Source: Oscillibacter ruminantium GH1
GTDB taxonomy: Bacteria; Bacillota; Clostridia; Oscillospirales; Oscillospiraceae
Direction: 5' to 3'
Assembly (NCBI RefSeq): GCF_000307265.1
Contig: NZ_DF158901.1
Span: 129,736 to 193,405, forward strand
DNA length: 63,670 nt
Shown: positions 18,301-27,100 of the stretch, piece by piece
How the letters are laid out: each line of letters starts with the position of its first letter
Position numbering within the stretch: position 1 is the stretch's first letter
Notes under the pieces: model-generated
Database searches by the model: none
The model's input: only the letters and a program-made list of their open reading frames with translations
Told to the model about the DNA's origin: nothing
Translations under genes and position numbers: made by a program

Positions 18301-19065
18301 ATGCCGAAGAAGAACAAAGCGGACGAACTCAAGAAGGACAACGCGCCCCTGAACGGTGCGCTTAAATTTTTCATTGGAGGATGCTTGGCGGAAATTTATC
18401 TGCTGATGGTCCGGAAATATTATATCAACGGCAATGTGGATCAGATGCTGGGCTGGGACGCAGCTATGCCCACCATGATCGGAATCGGAGCCGCCGTCCT
18501 TGTGCTGGGCGTGATTTTAGCCGTTGTCTGGCGGAAGACGGCGGGGTGGAAGCGGACGCTGGCTTGGACCGTGATCTTTGCGGGAATGTTCTTTTCTGCG
18601 GGCAACTGGCTTGTTAAAACGGTCTATCCCTCCGGTACGACGATCCTCTGCGTGGTCACGGCGGCGGTGATGCTGCTGGGCGTTCTTTGGTGCTTGTATG
18701 CGCGGGACTGCTTCTATGCTATGACGATTTTAGGAACCGGATTGTTTGCCACTTGGGTCTGCCGCCACGGGGTGGATAATATCTATTGGAAGACCTATGT
18801 AATTGTGGGGGCGTGTGTGTATCTGGTTCTGCTGGCTGCCGCTGCTTTGACCGCCCGGAAGATCGAGCGGGCCGACGGAATGCTGGGCAATGTCCGTATT
18901 CTCCCTAAGGACGCGGACTGCACGATTCTCTTCGCCACCTGCGGCCTTTCCGCCATTGCCACCGTGCTGTCCCTCTTTAGTGCCACAATTGCCTATTATG
19001 CCCTGTGGACGCTGGGAATTGTGGTCTTCATTCTGGCCGTATTTTACACCGTCAAGGAGCTGTGA
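18301..19065 (+). CDS. Hypothetical multi-pass membrane protein
   Basis: A 254-residue protein with a charged, Lys/Asp-rich N-terminus and about seven hydrophobic segments. I do not recognise the family with confidence. A short cytoplasmic-looking loop (KIERADGMLGNVRILPKD) splits the last two helices from the rest. The ATG follows TGGAGG by 9 nt. It has its own promoter and terminator and is therefore monocistronic. Confidence 0.7.
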   Translation: MPKKNKADELKKDNAPLNGALKFFIGGCLAEIYLLMVRKYYINGNVDQMLGWDAAMPTMIGIGAAVLVLGVILAVVWRKTAGWKRTLAWTVIFAGMFFSAGNWLVKTVYPSGTTILCVVTAAVMLLGVLWCLYARDCFYAMTILGTGLFATWVCRHGVDNIYWKTYVIVGACVYLVLLAAAALTARKIERADGMLGNVRILPKDADCTILFATCGLSAIATVLSLFSATIAYYALWTLGIVVFILAVFYTVKEL

Positions 19066-19137
19066 GCCGGGGAAACTGCAAAAGTACCCAAAAGCGATCT
19101 GCTTCGCTTGCGGAAAAGTGAAAATAGAAAATATGCA

Positions 19138-19172
19138 GCAGCCGCCATCCGAAAGGATGGCGGCTGCTTTTT
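19138..19172 (+). terminator. Terminator
   Basis: A perfect 13-bp stem with a GAAA tetraloop (19138-19150 with 19155-19167) and T5. Confidence 0.85.
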
Positions 19173-19254
19173 GCCGTTCGGGATTTCATTGGAGTGAGCA
19201 GAGAGCGCAAAATGAAATACCACATGGTTTTATGGGGAAATCTCTCGCGTTTGC

Positions 19255-21798
19255 TCAGGACCCGCTGTTCGCCACGCTAGTCTCCACGCCCAGATAGTCC
19301 AGAAGCGTTTGTAGATTCTGAAGGTTTGCACCGCAGTCCTTGGTTGTCATCCCGGCGGGGCAGAGGGCGTTGTCCTCTTTAAAATAGACAGTGACAAGCG
19401 TGGGCTTGTCGTCTTGTGTCTTCGGGTAGGTCCAGCGGACTTCTTCCAGATTGTCAATCAGAGCCAGCAGCAGTGTGGCTGGTTCAAACATGGCTGCGTC
19501 TAATGCGTCCGGGTTGGACGGTTCGTTTTGGAAATTGATCTGAAGTATATAGGGGCGTTCGGCGGTGAACAGTTCCAGCTTGTAGTCGCCGAAATCGCCG
19601 ATTCCCAGCGCATTCAACAGCTTTCCATCTGCCGCGGCATCGCCTATGTAGGGATTTTTCAGGGCGTAAAGCCGCATGGCGCTGCTGGATAACGAGCCGG
19701 AGCCGCTCTCCACGGAGGTTACCAGCCGGAACCGCACCGCTCCGTCGTTGATTTGGGTGGGATCTTTCCCGGCCTGATAGGCCGTGAAGCCGGTGCTTGT
19801 CTCCGAAAAAAGGTAAGTGAGCAGAACAGCTTCGTGGGCATCCGCCAGAGAGAAGGTCTTTTTCGTGGGGGATTTCCTGCCGTCGAGCGAGTCTATATAG
19901 CCGGGGATCATGCCCGCCCCGTTATACCCTGCCGCAGGAAGACCGACCGTCCACTCCGCCATAGCGGGAGAGCCGGTTTCACCGTAGCTGCAATGAAGCG
20001 CATTGCCGAAATTCGTACCTGTCCCGTCATAAGAGACTTCACAGGTCAGAGTTCCGGAAAAATTCCGGGAGGTGATGCCGGTTCCGTCTTCCAAAAAGCC
20101 GTCTGAGATTCGGGGTATGCTGGAAACCAGAACGCCATGGTCGTAGACGTCCTCATAGATGGCCCAAGACCGCACCGGTTTTGCAAGCTCCGCCACGAAA
20201 TCCACGCCTACGCCGGCGGAGGCGCCTTTCACCGTGATCTGGTTGCCGTCCTGCGCGGCGCCGGCTCCGGGGCCGTTGGATAAAAACTCCTGCCGCAGCT
20301 CCTCGCCGCCAAGACGGGAAAACTCTACTCGAAGGACTGCCGCCACGTCTGTGAACCCATCGGCAAACAGCGCGGCGGGGGAGAAGCTTTCAAAGACGGA
20401 ACCGGTTCCGGAAAGCCGCCCGTCGTCGTCGGACAGTTTGAGCACGCCCACAACGTCCAGCTCGCTCAGCGCACGGCGGGTTTTGTCCCCGTTCTGACCA
20501 GGATAGGCCGGGCCGACCAGCGCACAATAGTCCCGCTGAGGAAGTGCCGAAGGATAGGGGTAGCCCGCGTTTCCACCGTCAATCGGCAGTGAGAAATGCC
20601 ACCCGCCGCTGGAAAATCCGGTGTCCATATACCCGGCGAGAGACGCGGTTCCCCGCCGGGGCGCGTGATTTGTCTCGGCGTTAAAATCAAAATAGCACAC
20701 TGGGTTTCGGGCAACCAGTTCCCCGTGGTCGTATACATCCTCGTAAAAAAGGCAGGAGTTGATGTCTCCGGGTACGGAATAGGAAAATTCCAGCGCCGTC
20801 CGTCCTCCCGCGCTGACAGTTCCTGATGTCTGGGCCCAGCCCCTGCCCACCGGCGCATTCGTGCCGCAGATCACCGCCGCGACAAGGCACAGCGCCGTCG
20901 CTAAAAACGCGGCGGCGGGAGCCGCCCGCTTCCAGCGCAGGATGTTTTTCACCCGGGGCTTGGCGTCGTTTTCCCCAAAGGCCAGCGGCCCGGTTGCGGG
21001 GAAGCGCCGTCCGGCGGCGAAGGAGACGAGAGACAGGGAGTAAAGCTGTTTTACTTCCGGCCCCAGCTTTCGCAAAACCGCCTCGTCGCAGCTCATTTCC
21101 ATGTCCCGGCAAAACAGATTGTGGCACAGCCAAACCGCCGGATTCCACCAGTAGACCGTGAGAATTCCAAATCCCAGCAGCTTCCACCAGAGATCGCCCC
21201 GGCGCAGGTGCGTCCGCTCGTGAAGCAGAATGTGCGCCAGTTCTCCCGGTTCCATACGGAAGGGAACGTAGATCTTTGGACGGAAAAACCCCAGCACAAA
21301 GGGAGTCTTCAACCCGTCGCACTGGAAAACGCCGTCCTCCAGCCGCACCGCCTGTGCCACGTTCCGCCGGATTCGCAGATCGGAGATCACCACCCAAACC
21401 AGCATTGCGCTCAGGCCCACCACCCAGAGCAGCGCCAGAACCTCCATGGGGGAGACGGGCATCGTTGTGATGGCCTCCGGCGCGTTCTGCGGCGCAGCGG
21501 GGGTGGAGTGGGCCGTGTGATCCGATAGAAGGGGAATCGCCGTTTGTCCAAACTCCCGGATGACGCTCTGCGCCGTCTCCTGCGCAGTCTGCACGGGCGC
21601 GGAGTTGAACAGGCTCATGGGGGAGGGAAGACTCACGGGACACACCAGTCGGAATGCCACCACGGCCCAAAGAACATAGCTGTACTTCTTTGGCGCGGGG
21701 CGCAGACAAAACCGCGCCAGCAGCACCGCTCCCATCACCGGAAGAGCCGTCAGGCTCAAGTCCAGCAAGGCTTGAAAAAACGCCGTCAAAGCTGTCAT
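19255..21798 (-). CDS. BlaR1/MecR1-like M56 metallopeptidase receptor
   Basis: An 847-residue membrane protein. Four N-terminal helices surround an M56 zinc protease domain with HERTH (193-197) and a following CDEAVL glutamate (about 239). After a last helix (about 294-312) comes an exported region of some 530 residues, far longer than and unlike the penicillin-binding sensor of BlaR1. It contains two related modules, each with YEDVYDHGxLV, and a C-terminal DUF4825-like stretch. On sensing an unknown signal it probably cleaves the BlaI-type repressor encoded just upstream. ATGA overlap with that gene. Confidence 0.88.
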   Translation of the reverse strand: MTALTAFFQALLDLSLTALPVMGAVLLARFCLRPAPKKYSYVLWAVVAFRLVCPVSLPSPMSLFNSAPVQTAQETAQSVIREFGQTAIPLLSDHTAHSTPAAPQNAPEAITTMPVSPMEVLALLWVVGLSAMLVWVVISDLRIRRNVAQAVRLEDGVFQCDGLKTPFVLGFFRPKIYVPFRMEPGELAHILLHERTHLRRGDLWWKLLGFGILTVYWWNPAVWLCHNLFCRDMEMSCDEAVLRKLGPEVKQLYSLSLVSFAAGRRFPATGPLAFGENDAKPRVKNILRWKRAAPAAAFLATALCLVAAVICGTNAPVGRGWAQTSGTVSAGGRTALEFSYSVPGDINSCLFYEDVYDHGELVARNPVCYFDFNAETNHAPRRGTASLAGYMDTGFSSGGWHFSLPIDGGNAGYPYPSALPQRDYCALVGPAYPGQNGDKTRRALSELDVVGVLKLSDDDGRLSGTGSVFESFSPAALFADGFTDVAAVLRVEFSRLGGEELRQEFLSNGPGAGAAQDGNQITVKGASAGVGVDFVAELAKPVRSWAIYEDVYDHGVLVSSIPRISDGFLEDGTGITSRNFSGTLTCEVSYDGTGTNFGNALHCSYGETGSPAMAEWTVGLPAAGYNGAGMIPGYIDSLDGRKSPTKKTFSLADAHEAVLLTYLFSETSTGFTAYQAGKDPTQINDGAVRFRLVTSVESGSGSLSSSAMRLYALKNPYIGDAAADGKLLNALGIGDFGDYKLELFTAERPYILQINFQNEPSNPDALDAAMFEPATLLLALIDNLEEVRWTYPKTQDDKPTLVTVYFKEDNALCPAGMTTKDCGANLQNLQTLLDYLGVETSVANSGS

Positions 21799-22160
21799 TG
21801 CGCACCCTCCCTATGAGCGTCGATCAGACGCTTCAACTCCTCCGCCTCCTGATTAGAGAGCGTTCGCCCGCCCATAAACGCGGTCAAAAACGACGGCAGG
21901 CTCCCGGAAAACGCCTTTTCCACGAAATCCTCCGCTGCTTCGGCGGTCACCGTCTCGCGCGGGGCCAGCACGCTCACCAGCGTATTTTCGTTTTTCAGCA
22001 AGCCCTTGCCGCACAGCTTTTTCAGGACGGTGTAGGTGGTGGATTTCTTCCACCCCAGCTTTTCTTGGCACAGTTCCACCAGCGCGGGGGAGGAAACCGG
22101 CGCGGCGTCCCACACCACCTGCATGAACCGATACTCACTGTCACAGAGTTTATATGTCAT
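21795..22160 (-). CDS. BlaI/MecI-family transcriptional repressor
   Basis: A 121-residue winged-helix repressor: DNA-binding half with GWKKSTTYTVLKKLCGKGLL, and a C-terminal dimer helix (EAEELKRLIDAHREG). In the family the partner M56 protease inactivates the repressor. Two perfect palindromes lie directly before the gene, over its promoter, so autoregulation is likely. The regulated output may be only these two genes, since no beta-lactamase is seen next to them. Confidence 0.93.
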   Translation of the reverse strand: MTYKLCDSEYRFMQVVWDAAPVSSPALVELCQEKLGWKKSTTYTVLKKLCGKGLLKNENTLVSVLAPRETVTAEAAEDFVEKAFSGSLPSFLTAFMGGRTLSNQEAEELKRLIDAHREGAQ

Positions 22161-22173
22161 AGCGGCCTCCTTG

Positions 22174-22214
22174 GTCTATTATCATAGACTATATGCAGTC
22201 TATAACAATAGACT
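22174..22214. promoter_or_regulatory. Paired palindromic operators of the BlaI-type repressor
   Basis: Two copies of GTCTAT-N4-ATAGAC are seen: 22174-22189 and 22198-22213, the second extended to AGTCTAT/ATAGACT (22197-22214). Their centres are 24 bp apart, slightly over two helix turns. One covers the spacer and -10, the other the start-site region, of the repressor promoter. Confidence 0.75.
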
Positions 22215-22225
22215 GAACCTGTCAA
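22197..22225 (-). promoter_or_regulatory. Promoter of the blaI-blaR pair
   Basis: Leftward TTGACA (22225-22220), 17-bp spacer, TAGACT (22202-22197). The -10 and most of the spacer lie in the second operator. Confidence 0.65.
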
Positions 22226-22338
22226 GAGAAAAAACGAGAGCGGACGACCACGAAAGAATTGCTTGCCGAATGATGTGATGCGAGGCGCAGGGGGCTTCCT
22301 CGCCGGTGCGGACTTTGTGCCAATGTGCGCGATCCCTC

Positions 22339-22367
22339 TTGACGGGGCTTTTCGGGGTTAGTATACT
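22339..22367 (+). promoter_or_regulatory. Predicted promoter
   Basis: TTGACG, 17-bp spacer and TATACT face the flavodoxin-fold gene at 22441. Confidence 0.65.
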
Positions 22368-22440
22368 ATTTATATAAAATAAAATGAAATCTGCCAAAGA
22401 GGAAAGCCGCCTCTGGCGGCGGGCAGGAACGGAGGGTGCT

Positions 22441-23028
22441 GTGAAGCGGGCGTTGTACATTGACTGCTGCATTCGGGGCAAACAGTCCCGCACGCGGAAG
22501 GTGGCGGAGGCGTTTCTTGCCGCGCTGCCGAAAACTTGGAAGGTGACCACGGTAAATCTGATGCGGGAGGACCTGCGTCCACTCAGCGGCGAATTTTTTG
22601 CGGGACGGGAAGAACTGCTTCAGACCGGGAAAATCGACGATGTGCGGTTTGACCGGGCGCGGCAGCTGGCGGCGGCCGATCTGGTGGTGATCGCCGCGCC
22701 GTTTTGGGACATGAGCTTTCCGGCTCTGCTGAAAATTTACATTGAAAACGTGTCGGTGGAGGGAATCACCTTCCGCGGGACGGAAGAGGGGCTGCGCGGC
22801 CTTTGCCGGGCGGAGCGGTGCGTGTTCCTCACCACCCGGGGCGCGGCATATGCGCCCGGCGACCCCATGGAGCAGGCCTTACCTTATCTGCGGGCCATCC
22901 AGAAATTTTTCGGCTTCGGAGCGCTGGACTGCGTGGCGGCGGACGGGCTGGATCTGGACGGCGCGGACGCGGACGCCCTTGTGGCGGAAGCCTGTGCCCG
23001 GGCGGCGGCGCTGGCGGAGACGCTCTGA
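22441..23028 (+). CDS. Flavodoxin-fold NAD(P)H oxidoreductase
   Basis: A 195-residue Flavodoxin_2-type protein (AzoR/MdaB-like). The N-terminal YIDCCIRGKQSRTRKVAEA is the FMN phosphate loop region, followed by VVIAAPFWDMSFPALLKIYIE and FLTTRGAAYAP, which are typical FMN-ring segments. It should reduce quinones, azo compounds or other acceptors with NAD(P)H. The GTG at 22441 is chosen since GGAGG lies 5-6 nt before it; an ATG at 22384 has no ribosome site. Confidence 0.85.
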   Translation: MKRALYIDCCIRGKQSRTRKVAEAFLAALPKTWKVTTVNLMREDLRPLSGEFFAGREELLQTGKIDDVRFDRARQLAAADLVVIAAPFWDMSFPALLKIYIENVSVEGITFRGTEEGLRGLCRAERCVFLTTRGAAYAPGDPMEQALPYLRAIQKFFGFGALDCVAADGLDLDGADADALVAEACARAAALAETL

Positions 23029-23183
23029 GCTTTGCCATGTGCGGCACAGTTCACGGCAGGCAGGCGCGGTGCGGATGTGAAAGAATCCAACGGATGAAGC
23101 TGCTTGCCGATTAAGGTTCCAAGGCGGCTGGTTTGCGCCTTTCGCATGGCAGGGCCGAAACACAATGCACGTTTGTAAATGAA

Positions 23184-23225
23184 AAAGCAAAACAGGCCAG
23201 CCGGCAGGCTGGCCTGTTTTGCTTT
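23184..23225. terminator. Strong bidirectional terminator
   Basis: A perfect 19-bp stem (23184-23202 with 23207-23225), GGCA loop, A-rich before and T-rich at the end. The rest of 23029-23344 shows no gene. Confidence 0.8.
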
Positions 23226-23344
23226 GGAAGATTGGATGAAAAGAAGTTTTGTCTCTTGCAAGTATTAAGATACAGGAGTTCTATTAACAAAACCAGCCGA
23301 AATTGTTACAAAAGTCTTAAATCCCGCGCCTGTCCAACAAATTT

Positions 23345-23809
23345 TCACCGTTTTGTATCTTCGCCGCCTCGCAGCTTTTGAAAAAATGCCGCCAGCACGG
23401 CCCTGCATTCCTCCGCCAGTACGCCGCCTACCAGCGCGGGCGGATTGGGGAAGTCCTCCATGAACAGATTCGTCACGCCGCCGCAAGCGCCGAAGGCGGG
23501 GTCCCGCGCGCCATAGAATACTTTGGAAATACGAGCGTTCAAAATCGCCCCGGCGCACATGGGGCAAGGCTCCAGCGTCACATACAGCGCGCAGCCGTCC
23601 AGCCGCCAACTGCCCAGATGCCGGTTGGCGGCGGCGATGGCCTCCATCTCCGCGTGGGAGGCGGCGGCGGACAGCTCCTCCCGGCGGTTGCGCCCCTCGC
23701 CCACAATACATCCGTCCCGGACGATGACGCAGCCCACCGGCACTTCTCCGGCGTTTGCCGCCTCTTGAGCTAAGGCCAATGCCCGGCGCATGTAATTCTC
23801 ATGTTCCAT
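23345..23809 (-). CDS. tadA: tRNA-specific adenosine deaminase
   Basis: A 154-residue zinc deaminase that makes inosine at the wobble base of tRNA-Arg(ACG). The zinc/catalytic motif is SHAEMEA and the second zinc motif PCPMCAGAI. The ATG at 23809 follows AGGAG by about 8 nt; longer in-frame N-terminal extensions lack family similarity. Confidence 0.94.
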   Translation of the reverse strand: MEHENYMRRALALAQEAANAGEVPVGCVIVRDGCIVGEGRNRREELSAAASHAEMEAIAAANRHLGSWRLDGCALYVTLEPCPMCAGAILNARISKVFYGARDPAFGACGGVTNLFMEDFPNPPALVGGVLAEECRAVLAAFFQKLRGGEDTKR

Positions 23810-23890
23810 ATGGTACTCTCCTGTATAGAAATTGGAATAATTGTCCAAACTCTCCGTAAGATATAGAGCGTAAGGAAATGGGGGAGTCGT

Positions 23891-24154
23891 ATGAAGAGCG
23901 CGTTCTTTTCCAAACGTCCCGCGCAGGACTCTATGCTGGAGGCCCTGCAAGCGGAGCTGCGGATGGCGCAGGGCGAGCTGTCTCTGGCGTACCGCCAGTT
24001 TGATCTGGCCACGGACCCGGAGTTGGTGGAATCCTGCATCTTTCAAATCAGCGCTGCCAAAGCCCGGTGCAATTACCTGATCCGCGCGATCAAGGCCCGC
24101 TGCCCCGATACGGCGGCGATGGCAAAGACGGAGGAGGCCGCCACATGGACCTGA
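23891..24154 (+). CDS. DUF2508 family protein (YaaL-like)
   Basis: An 87-residue, mainly helical protein of the DUF2508 family that in Bacillus and Clostridia sits before bofA. LRMAQGELSLAYRQFDLATDPELVE is the conserved part. It overlaps bofA by 10 bases, so the two are coupled. Function unknown. Confidence 0.8.
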   Translation: MKSAFFSKRPAQDSMLEALQAELRMAQGELSLAYRQFDLATDPELVESCIFQISAAKARCNYLIRAIKARCPDTAAMAKTEEAATWT

Positions 24155-24408
24155 GTCAAAAAGTAATCGCGGGGCTGCTGGCGGTCTTTTTGCTGGCGGC
24201 CCTTCTGCGCATTTTTAAAGCGCCGCTGCGGCTGGCACTCAAGCTGCTTGCCAACACGCTGCTGGGGTTCCTTGCCCTGTACCTGACGGGGCTGGCGGCC
24301 CCGTGGACCGGCATTGCGCTGGGGCTGAACCTATGGAACGCCCTGATTGTGGGGGTCTTAGGCTTGCCGGGGTTCATCCTGTTGCTGCTGGTGCAGTGGA
24401 TCTTGTAG
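24145..24408 (+). CDS. bofA: Pro-sigmaK processing inhibitor BofA family
   Basis: An 87-residue membrane protein with two or three hydrophobic segments and the signature LLANTLLGFLALYL plus a C-terminal LGLPGFILLLLVQWIL. In Bacillus BofA holds the SpoIVFB protease inactive during sporulation. Its presence suggests a spore former. The ATG at 24145 follows GGAGG and lies inside the end of the DUF2508 gene. Confidence 0.88.
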   Translation: MDLSQKVIAGLLAVFLLAALLRIFKAPLRLALKLLANTLLGFLALYLTGLAAPWTGIALGLNLWNALIVGVLGLPGFILLLLVQWIL

Positions 24409-24442
24409 CGGTTACATATGATATAGGGTGTCCGATTCCCAG

Positions 24443-24469
24443 CGGAGGCGGTACGCCGCCTCCGTTTTT
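24443..24469 (+). terminator. Terminator after bofA
   Basis: An 8-bp GC stem (24443-24450 with 24457-24464) followed by T5. Confidence 0.8.
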
Positions 24470-24566
24470 CTGTGTAAAAAAATAAAAATGGAAAGTTAGA
24501 ATTCGAGAGATATTAAAAGAAAAACAAAGAAAACAAAAGCAATGGTGGAGATAAATTAAATTCGTG

Positions 24567-24595
24567 TTGACATTGCAGACATCAGGTGGTATAAA
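24567..24595 (+). promoter_or_regulatory. Promoter of rplM-rpsI
   Basis: Consensus TTGACA, 17-bp spacer and TATAAA. Strong, as expected for ribosomal protein genes. Confidence 0.8.
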
Positions 24596-24601
24596 TAATC
24601 T

Positions 24602-24671
24602 TGCTCTGATTTTACCCTGAACCATCAGGTTTGTAAAGAAAATCAAGAATTTCATATACGGAGGAAAAAAT
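24602..24671 (+). promoter_or_regulatory. rplM leader, possible L13-type autoregulatory RNA
   Basis: The about 70-nt leader has a CCTGA-ACCA-TCAGG hairpin (24616-24629) before the ribosome site. Autoregulatory L13 leaders are known in Firmicutes; whether this belongs to that family needs a covariance-model search. Confidence 0.3.
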
Positions 24672-25103
24672 ATGTCCACTTTTATGGCGAACGCGTCCAA
24701 TATTGAGCGCAAGTGGTACATCCTGGACGCCGCCGGCAAGCCCTTGGGCAAGACGGCCGTTCGGGCTGCTGACATCCTGCGCGGCAAGACCAAGCCCACC
24801 TTCACTCCCCATGCCGACTGCGGCGACTTTGTCATCATCATCAACGCAGGTAAGGCTGTGCTGACCGGCGACAAGGGCAACCAGAAGTTCTACCGGACTC
24901 ATTCCGGCTGGATCGGCGGCCTGAAGGAAACTCCTTACCGCATCCTGATGAAGGAGAAGCCGGAGCTCGCCATGCGCGAGGCTGTCCGCGGCATGCTGGC
25001 CAAGAACAGCGTGGGCCGCGCTTCTCTGACCCGTCTGCACATCTATGCCGATGAAAACTACGAGCAGCAGGCCCAGAAGCCCGTGGCGCTCGACGCGGAA
25101 TAA
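24672..25103 (+). CDS. rplM: Ribosomal protein L13 (uL13)
   Basis: A 143-residue early-assembling large-subunit protein. [21 protein letters not shown] N-terminus, and the conserved [18 protein letters not shown] near the C-terminus. CGGAGG precedes the ATG. It is followed after 14 bp by rpsI, the usual pair. Confidence 0.98.
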   Translation: MSTFMANASNIERKWYILDAAGKPLGKTAVRAADILRGKTKPTFTPHADCGDFVIIINAGKAVLTGDKGNQKFYRTHSGWIGGLKETPYRILMKEKPELAMREAVRGMLAKNSVGRASLTRLHIYADENYEQQAQKPVALDAE

Positions 25104-25117
25104 GGAGGAAGAACAGA

Positions 25118-25522
25118 ATGTATCAGTCTAAGAAGCCCTATCTGTACGGCACCGGCCGGAGAAAGTCCTCTGTCGCCCGCGTTCACCTGTTCCCCAACGG
25201 CACTGGTTCTATCACCATCAATGGCCGTGACATCGACGAGTATTTCGGTCTGGACACCCTGAAGATGGTGGTTCGTCAGCCTCTGGAGGCCACTGAAAAC
25301 ACCGGGAAGATGGACATTGTCGCCACCGTTACCGGCGGCGGTGTGTCCGGTCAGGCCGGCGCTCTGCGCCACGGCATCGCCCGTGCTCTGCTGCTGGCCA
25401 GCGAGGACAACCGTCCCATCCTGAAGAAGGCCGGTTTCCTGACCCGCGACCCTCGTATGAAGGAGCGCAAGAAGTACGGCTTGAAGGCCGCCCGTCGCGC
25501 GCCTCAGTTCAGCAAGCGCTGA
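25118..25522 (+). CDS. rpsI: Ribosomal protein S9 (uS9)
   Basis: A 134-residue small-subunit protein whose basic tail touches P-site t[34 protein letters not shown] and the C-terminal [17 protein letters not shown] are all typical. Confidence 0.98.
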   Translation: MYQSKKPYLYGTGRRKSSVARVHLFPNGTGSITINGRDIDEYFGLDTLKMVVRQPLEATENTGKMDIVATVTGGGVSGQAGALRHGIARALLLASEDNRPILKKAGFLTRDPRMKERKKYGLKAARRAPQFSKR

Positions 25523-25536
25523 TTTTCAGCTTTTTT

Positions 25537-25566
25537 ATCCCCCGCGGCCGACTGGCTGCGGGGGAT
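25537..25566. terminator. Probable terminator after rpsI
   Basis: A 9-bp GC-rich stem (25537-25545 with 25558-25566) with T-rich flanks (T6 before, ATTT after). Confidence 0.55.
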
Positions 25567-25642
25567 TTCCCGTACTGTGTCACCTTTTTGAACCGCAGAA
25601 GGCGGAATATGAAAAAATTCGGCAGAGATTCCGAACAAACGC

Positions 25643-25671
25643 TTGACTGTGCTCATAAATCATGGTACAAT
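25643..25671 (+). promoter_or_regulatory. Promoter of ybxF-rpsL-rpsG-fusA
   Basis: TTGACT, 17-bp spacer and TACAAT. Confidence 0.7.
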
Positions 25672-25728
25672 TTCAACCTGCGCGGATATTCCGCGAATTT
25701 TGCCATGCGAATGTGAGGGATCTACCGC

Positions 25729-25971
25729 GTGCTGGAGGAATTAACAGGAAAGTCCAGGGTCGTGGGCATCAAGCAATCCCGCAGAGCCATTTCTCAGGGG
25801 CAGGCCGCCAAGGTGTTTCTGGCCTGCGACGCGGATCCGGAGCTGCTGGAATCCCTTGCAAAAAGCTGCGACGAAAATGGCGTCCCCGTGGAGAAAACGT
25901 GCACGATGGCGCAGCTTGGCGATGCCTGCCGCATCAGCGTGGGCGCCGCTGTGGCCGTCCTTTTAAAATAA
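25729..25971 (+). CDS. rplGB: L7Ae-family kink-turn RNA-binding protein (YbxF)
   Basis: An 80-residue L7Ae/L30e-like protein that binds kink-turn RNA. Characteristic pieces are VVGIKQSRRAI, AAKVFLACDAD and RISVGAAVAVLL. It begins with GTG 8 nt after GAGGGA. Its place directly before rpsL is the usual one in Firmicutes, though there rpoB-rpoC normally precede it and here they do not. Confidence 0.92.
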   Translation: MLEELTGKSRVVGIKQSRRAISQGQAAKVFLACDADPELLESLAKSCDENGVPVEKTCTMAQLGDACRISVGAAVAVLLK

Positions 25972-26073
25972 GGATGGAAAATTTCGTTTTTTTCGGAATA
26001 GTCTGCCGACTTTCCGCAAAAAATAAAGGCTGTGTGTTCCACAGCCAGAACATTTAGTAGAAAGGAGAACAAT

Positions 26074-26490
26074 ATGCCTACTTTTAACCAGCTGGTCCGT
26101 AAAGGACGGGAGCAGGCCTCCTACAAGTCCGCATCCCCCGCACTGCAGTTTGGCCTGAACACCCTGAAGAACAAGAACACCGATCTGCCCTCCCCTCAGA
26201 AGAGAGGCGTCTGCACCGCGGTGAGAACGGCCACCCCCAAGAAGCCGAACTCCGCTCTGCGTAAGATCGCCCGTGTTCGTCTGACCAACGGCTACGAGGT
26301 CACCGCTTATATCCCCGGCGTGGGTCACTCCCTGCAGGAGCACTCCGTCGTCATGATCCGCGGCGGCCGTGTCAAGGATCTCCCCGGCGTCCGTTATCAC
26401 ATTATCCGTGGTACTCTGGATACTCAGGGCGTTTCCGGCCGTATGCAGGCTCGTTCCAAATACGGCGCCAAGCGTCCCAAGTCCAAGTAA
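26074..26490 (+). CDS. rpsL: Ribosomal protein S12 (uS12)
   Basis: A 138-residue decoding-centre protein. [10 protein letters not shown] and [12 protein letters not shown] are the two conserved loops in which streptomycin-resistance changes arise; both lysines are present, so the sequence is of the sensitive type. The ATG at 26074 follows AAAGGAG. Confidence 0.98.
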   Translation: MPTFNQLVRKGREQASYKSASPALQFGLNTLKNKNTDLPSPQKRGVCTAVRTATPKKPNSALRKIARVRLTNGYEVTAYIPGVGHSLQEHSVVMIRGGRVKDLPGVRYHIIRGTLDTQGVSGRMQARSKYGAKRPKSK

Positions 26491-26618
26491 GGACTGCAAA
26501 CTGAAAGCTTTGCCGAACAGGTTTATATATATTTTACCTCTTTGGCAGGCATTCACGGAAGGCAGATTTGCCTTTTGAGTACCTATGACATCATATTATT
26601 ATGAAGGAGGGAAGTATC

Positions 26619-27089
26619 GTGCCGAGAAGAGGTAACGTTCCCAAAAGAGAGGTTCTGCCCGATCCCGTTTACGGTTCCATTCTGGTGACCAAGCTGGTCA
26701 ACAGCGTGATGCTGGACGGTAAGAAGGGCGTGGCCCAGAAGGTGGTCTATGCGGCCTTTGATCAGATCAAGGAGAAGACCGAGAAGGACCCCGTTGAAGT
26801 ATTTGCACAGGCTATGGAGAACATTATGCCCAGCCTGGAAGTCAAAGCCCGCCGTGTTGGCGGCGCAACCTATCAGGTCCCCCTGGAAGTTCGTCCCGCT
26901 CGCCGTCAGACTCTGGGTCTGCGGTGGCTGACCGCCTATGCCCGTTCTCGCGGTGAGCGCACTATGGCGGAGCGTCTGGCCAGCGAGATCATGGATGCGT
27001 CCAACAACACCGGCGCCGCCGTGAAGAAGCGTGAGGAAGTCCATAAGGCTGCTGAGGCCAACAAGGCATTCGCGCACTTCCGCTATTAA
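26619..27089 (+). CDS. rpsG: Ribosomal protein S7 (uS7)
   Basis: A 156-residue protein that organises the 3' domain of 16S rRNA. The family begins with [11 protein letters not shown]. Here this corresponds to the GTG at 26619, 8 nt after AGGAGG; the ATG six codons earlier lies in the ribosome site. GTG is therefore the true start. Confidence 0.97.
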   Translation: MPRRGNVPKREVLPDPVYGSILVTKLVNSVMLDGKKGVAQKVVYAAFDQIKEKTEKDPVEVFAQAMENIMPSLEVKARRVGGATYQVPLEVRPARRQTLGLRWLTAYARSRGERTMAERLASEIMDASNNTGAAVKKREEVHKAAEANKAFAHFRY

Positions 27090-27100
27090 GGAGAAAGACT

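Noticed and set aside
23029..23183. SRP RNA near tadA
   Set aside because: The conserved loop sequence of SRP RNA (GGAAGGAAGCAGC-like) is absent.
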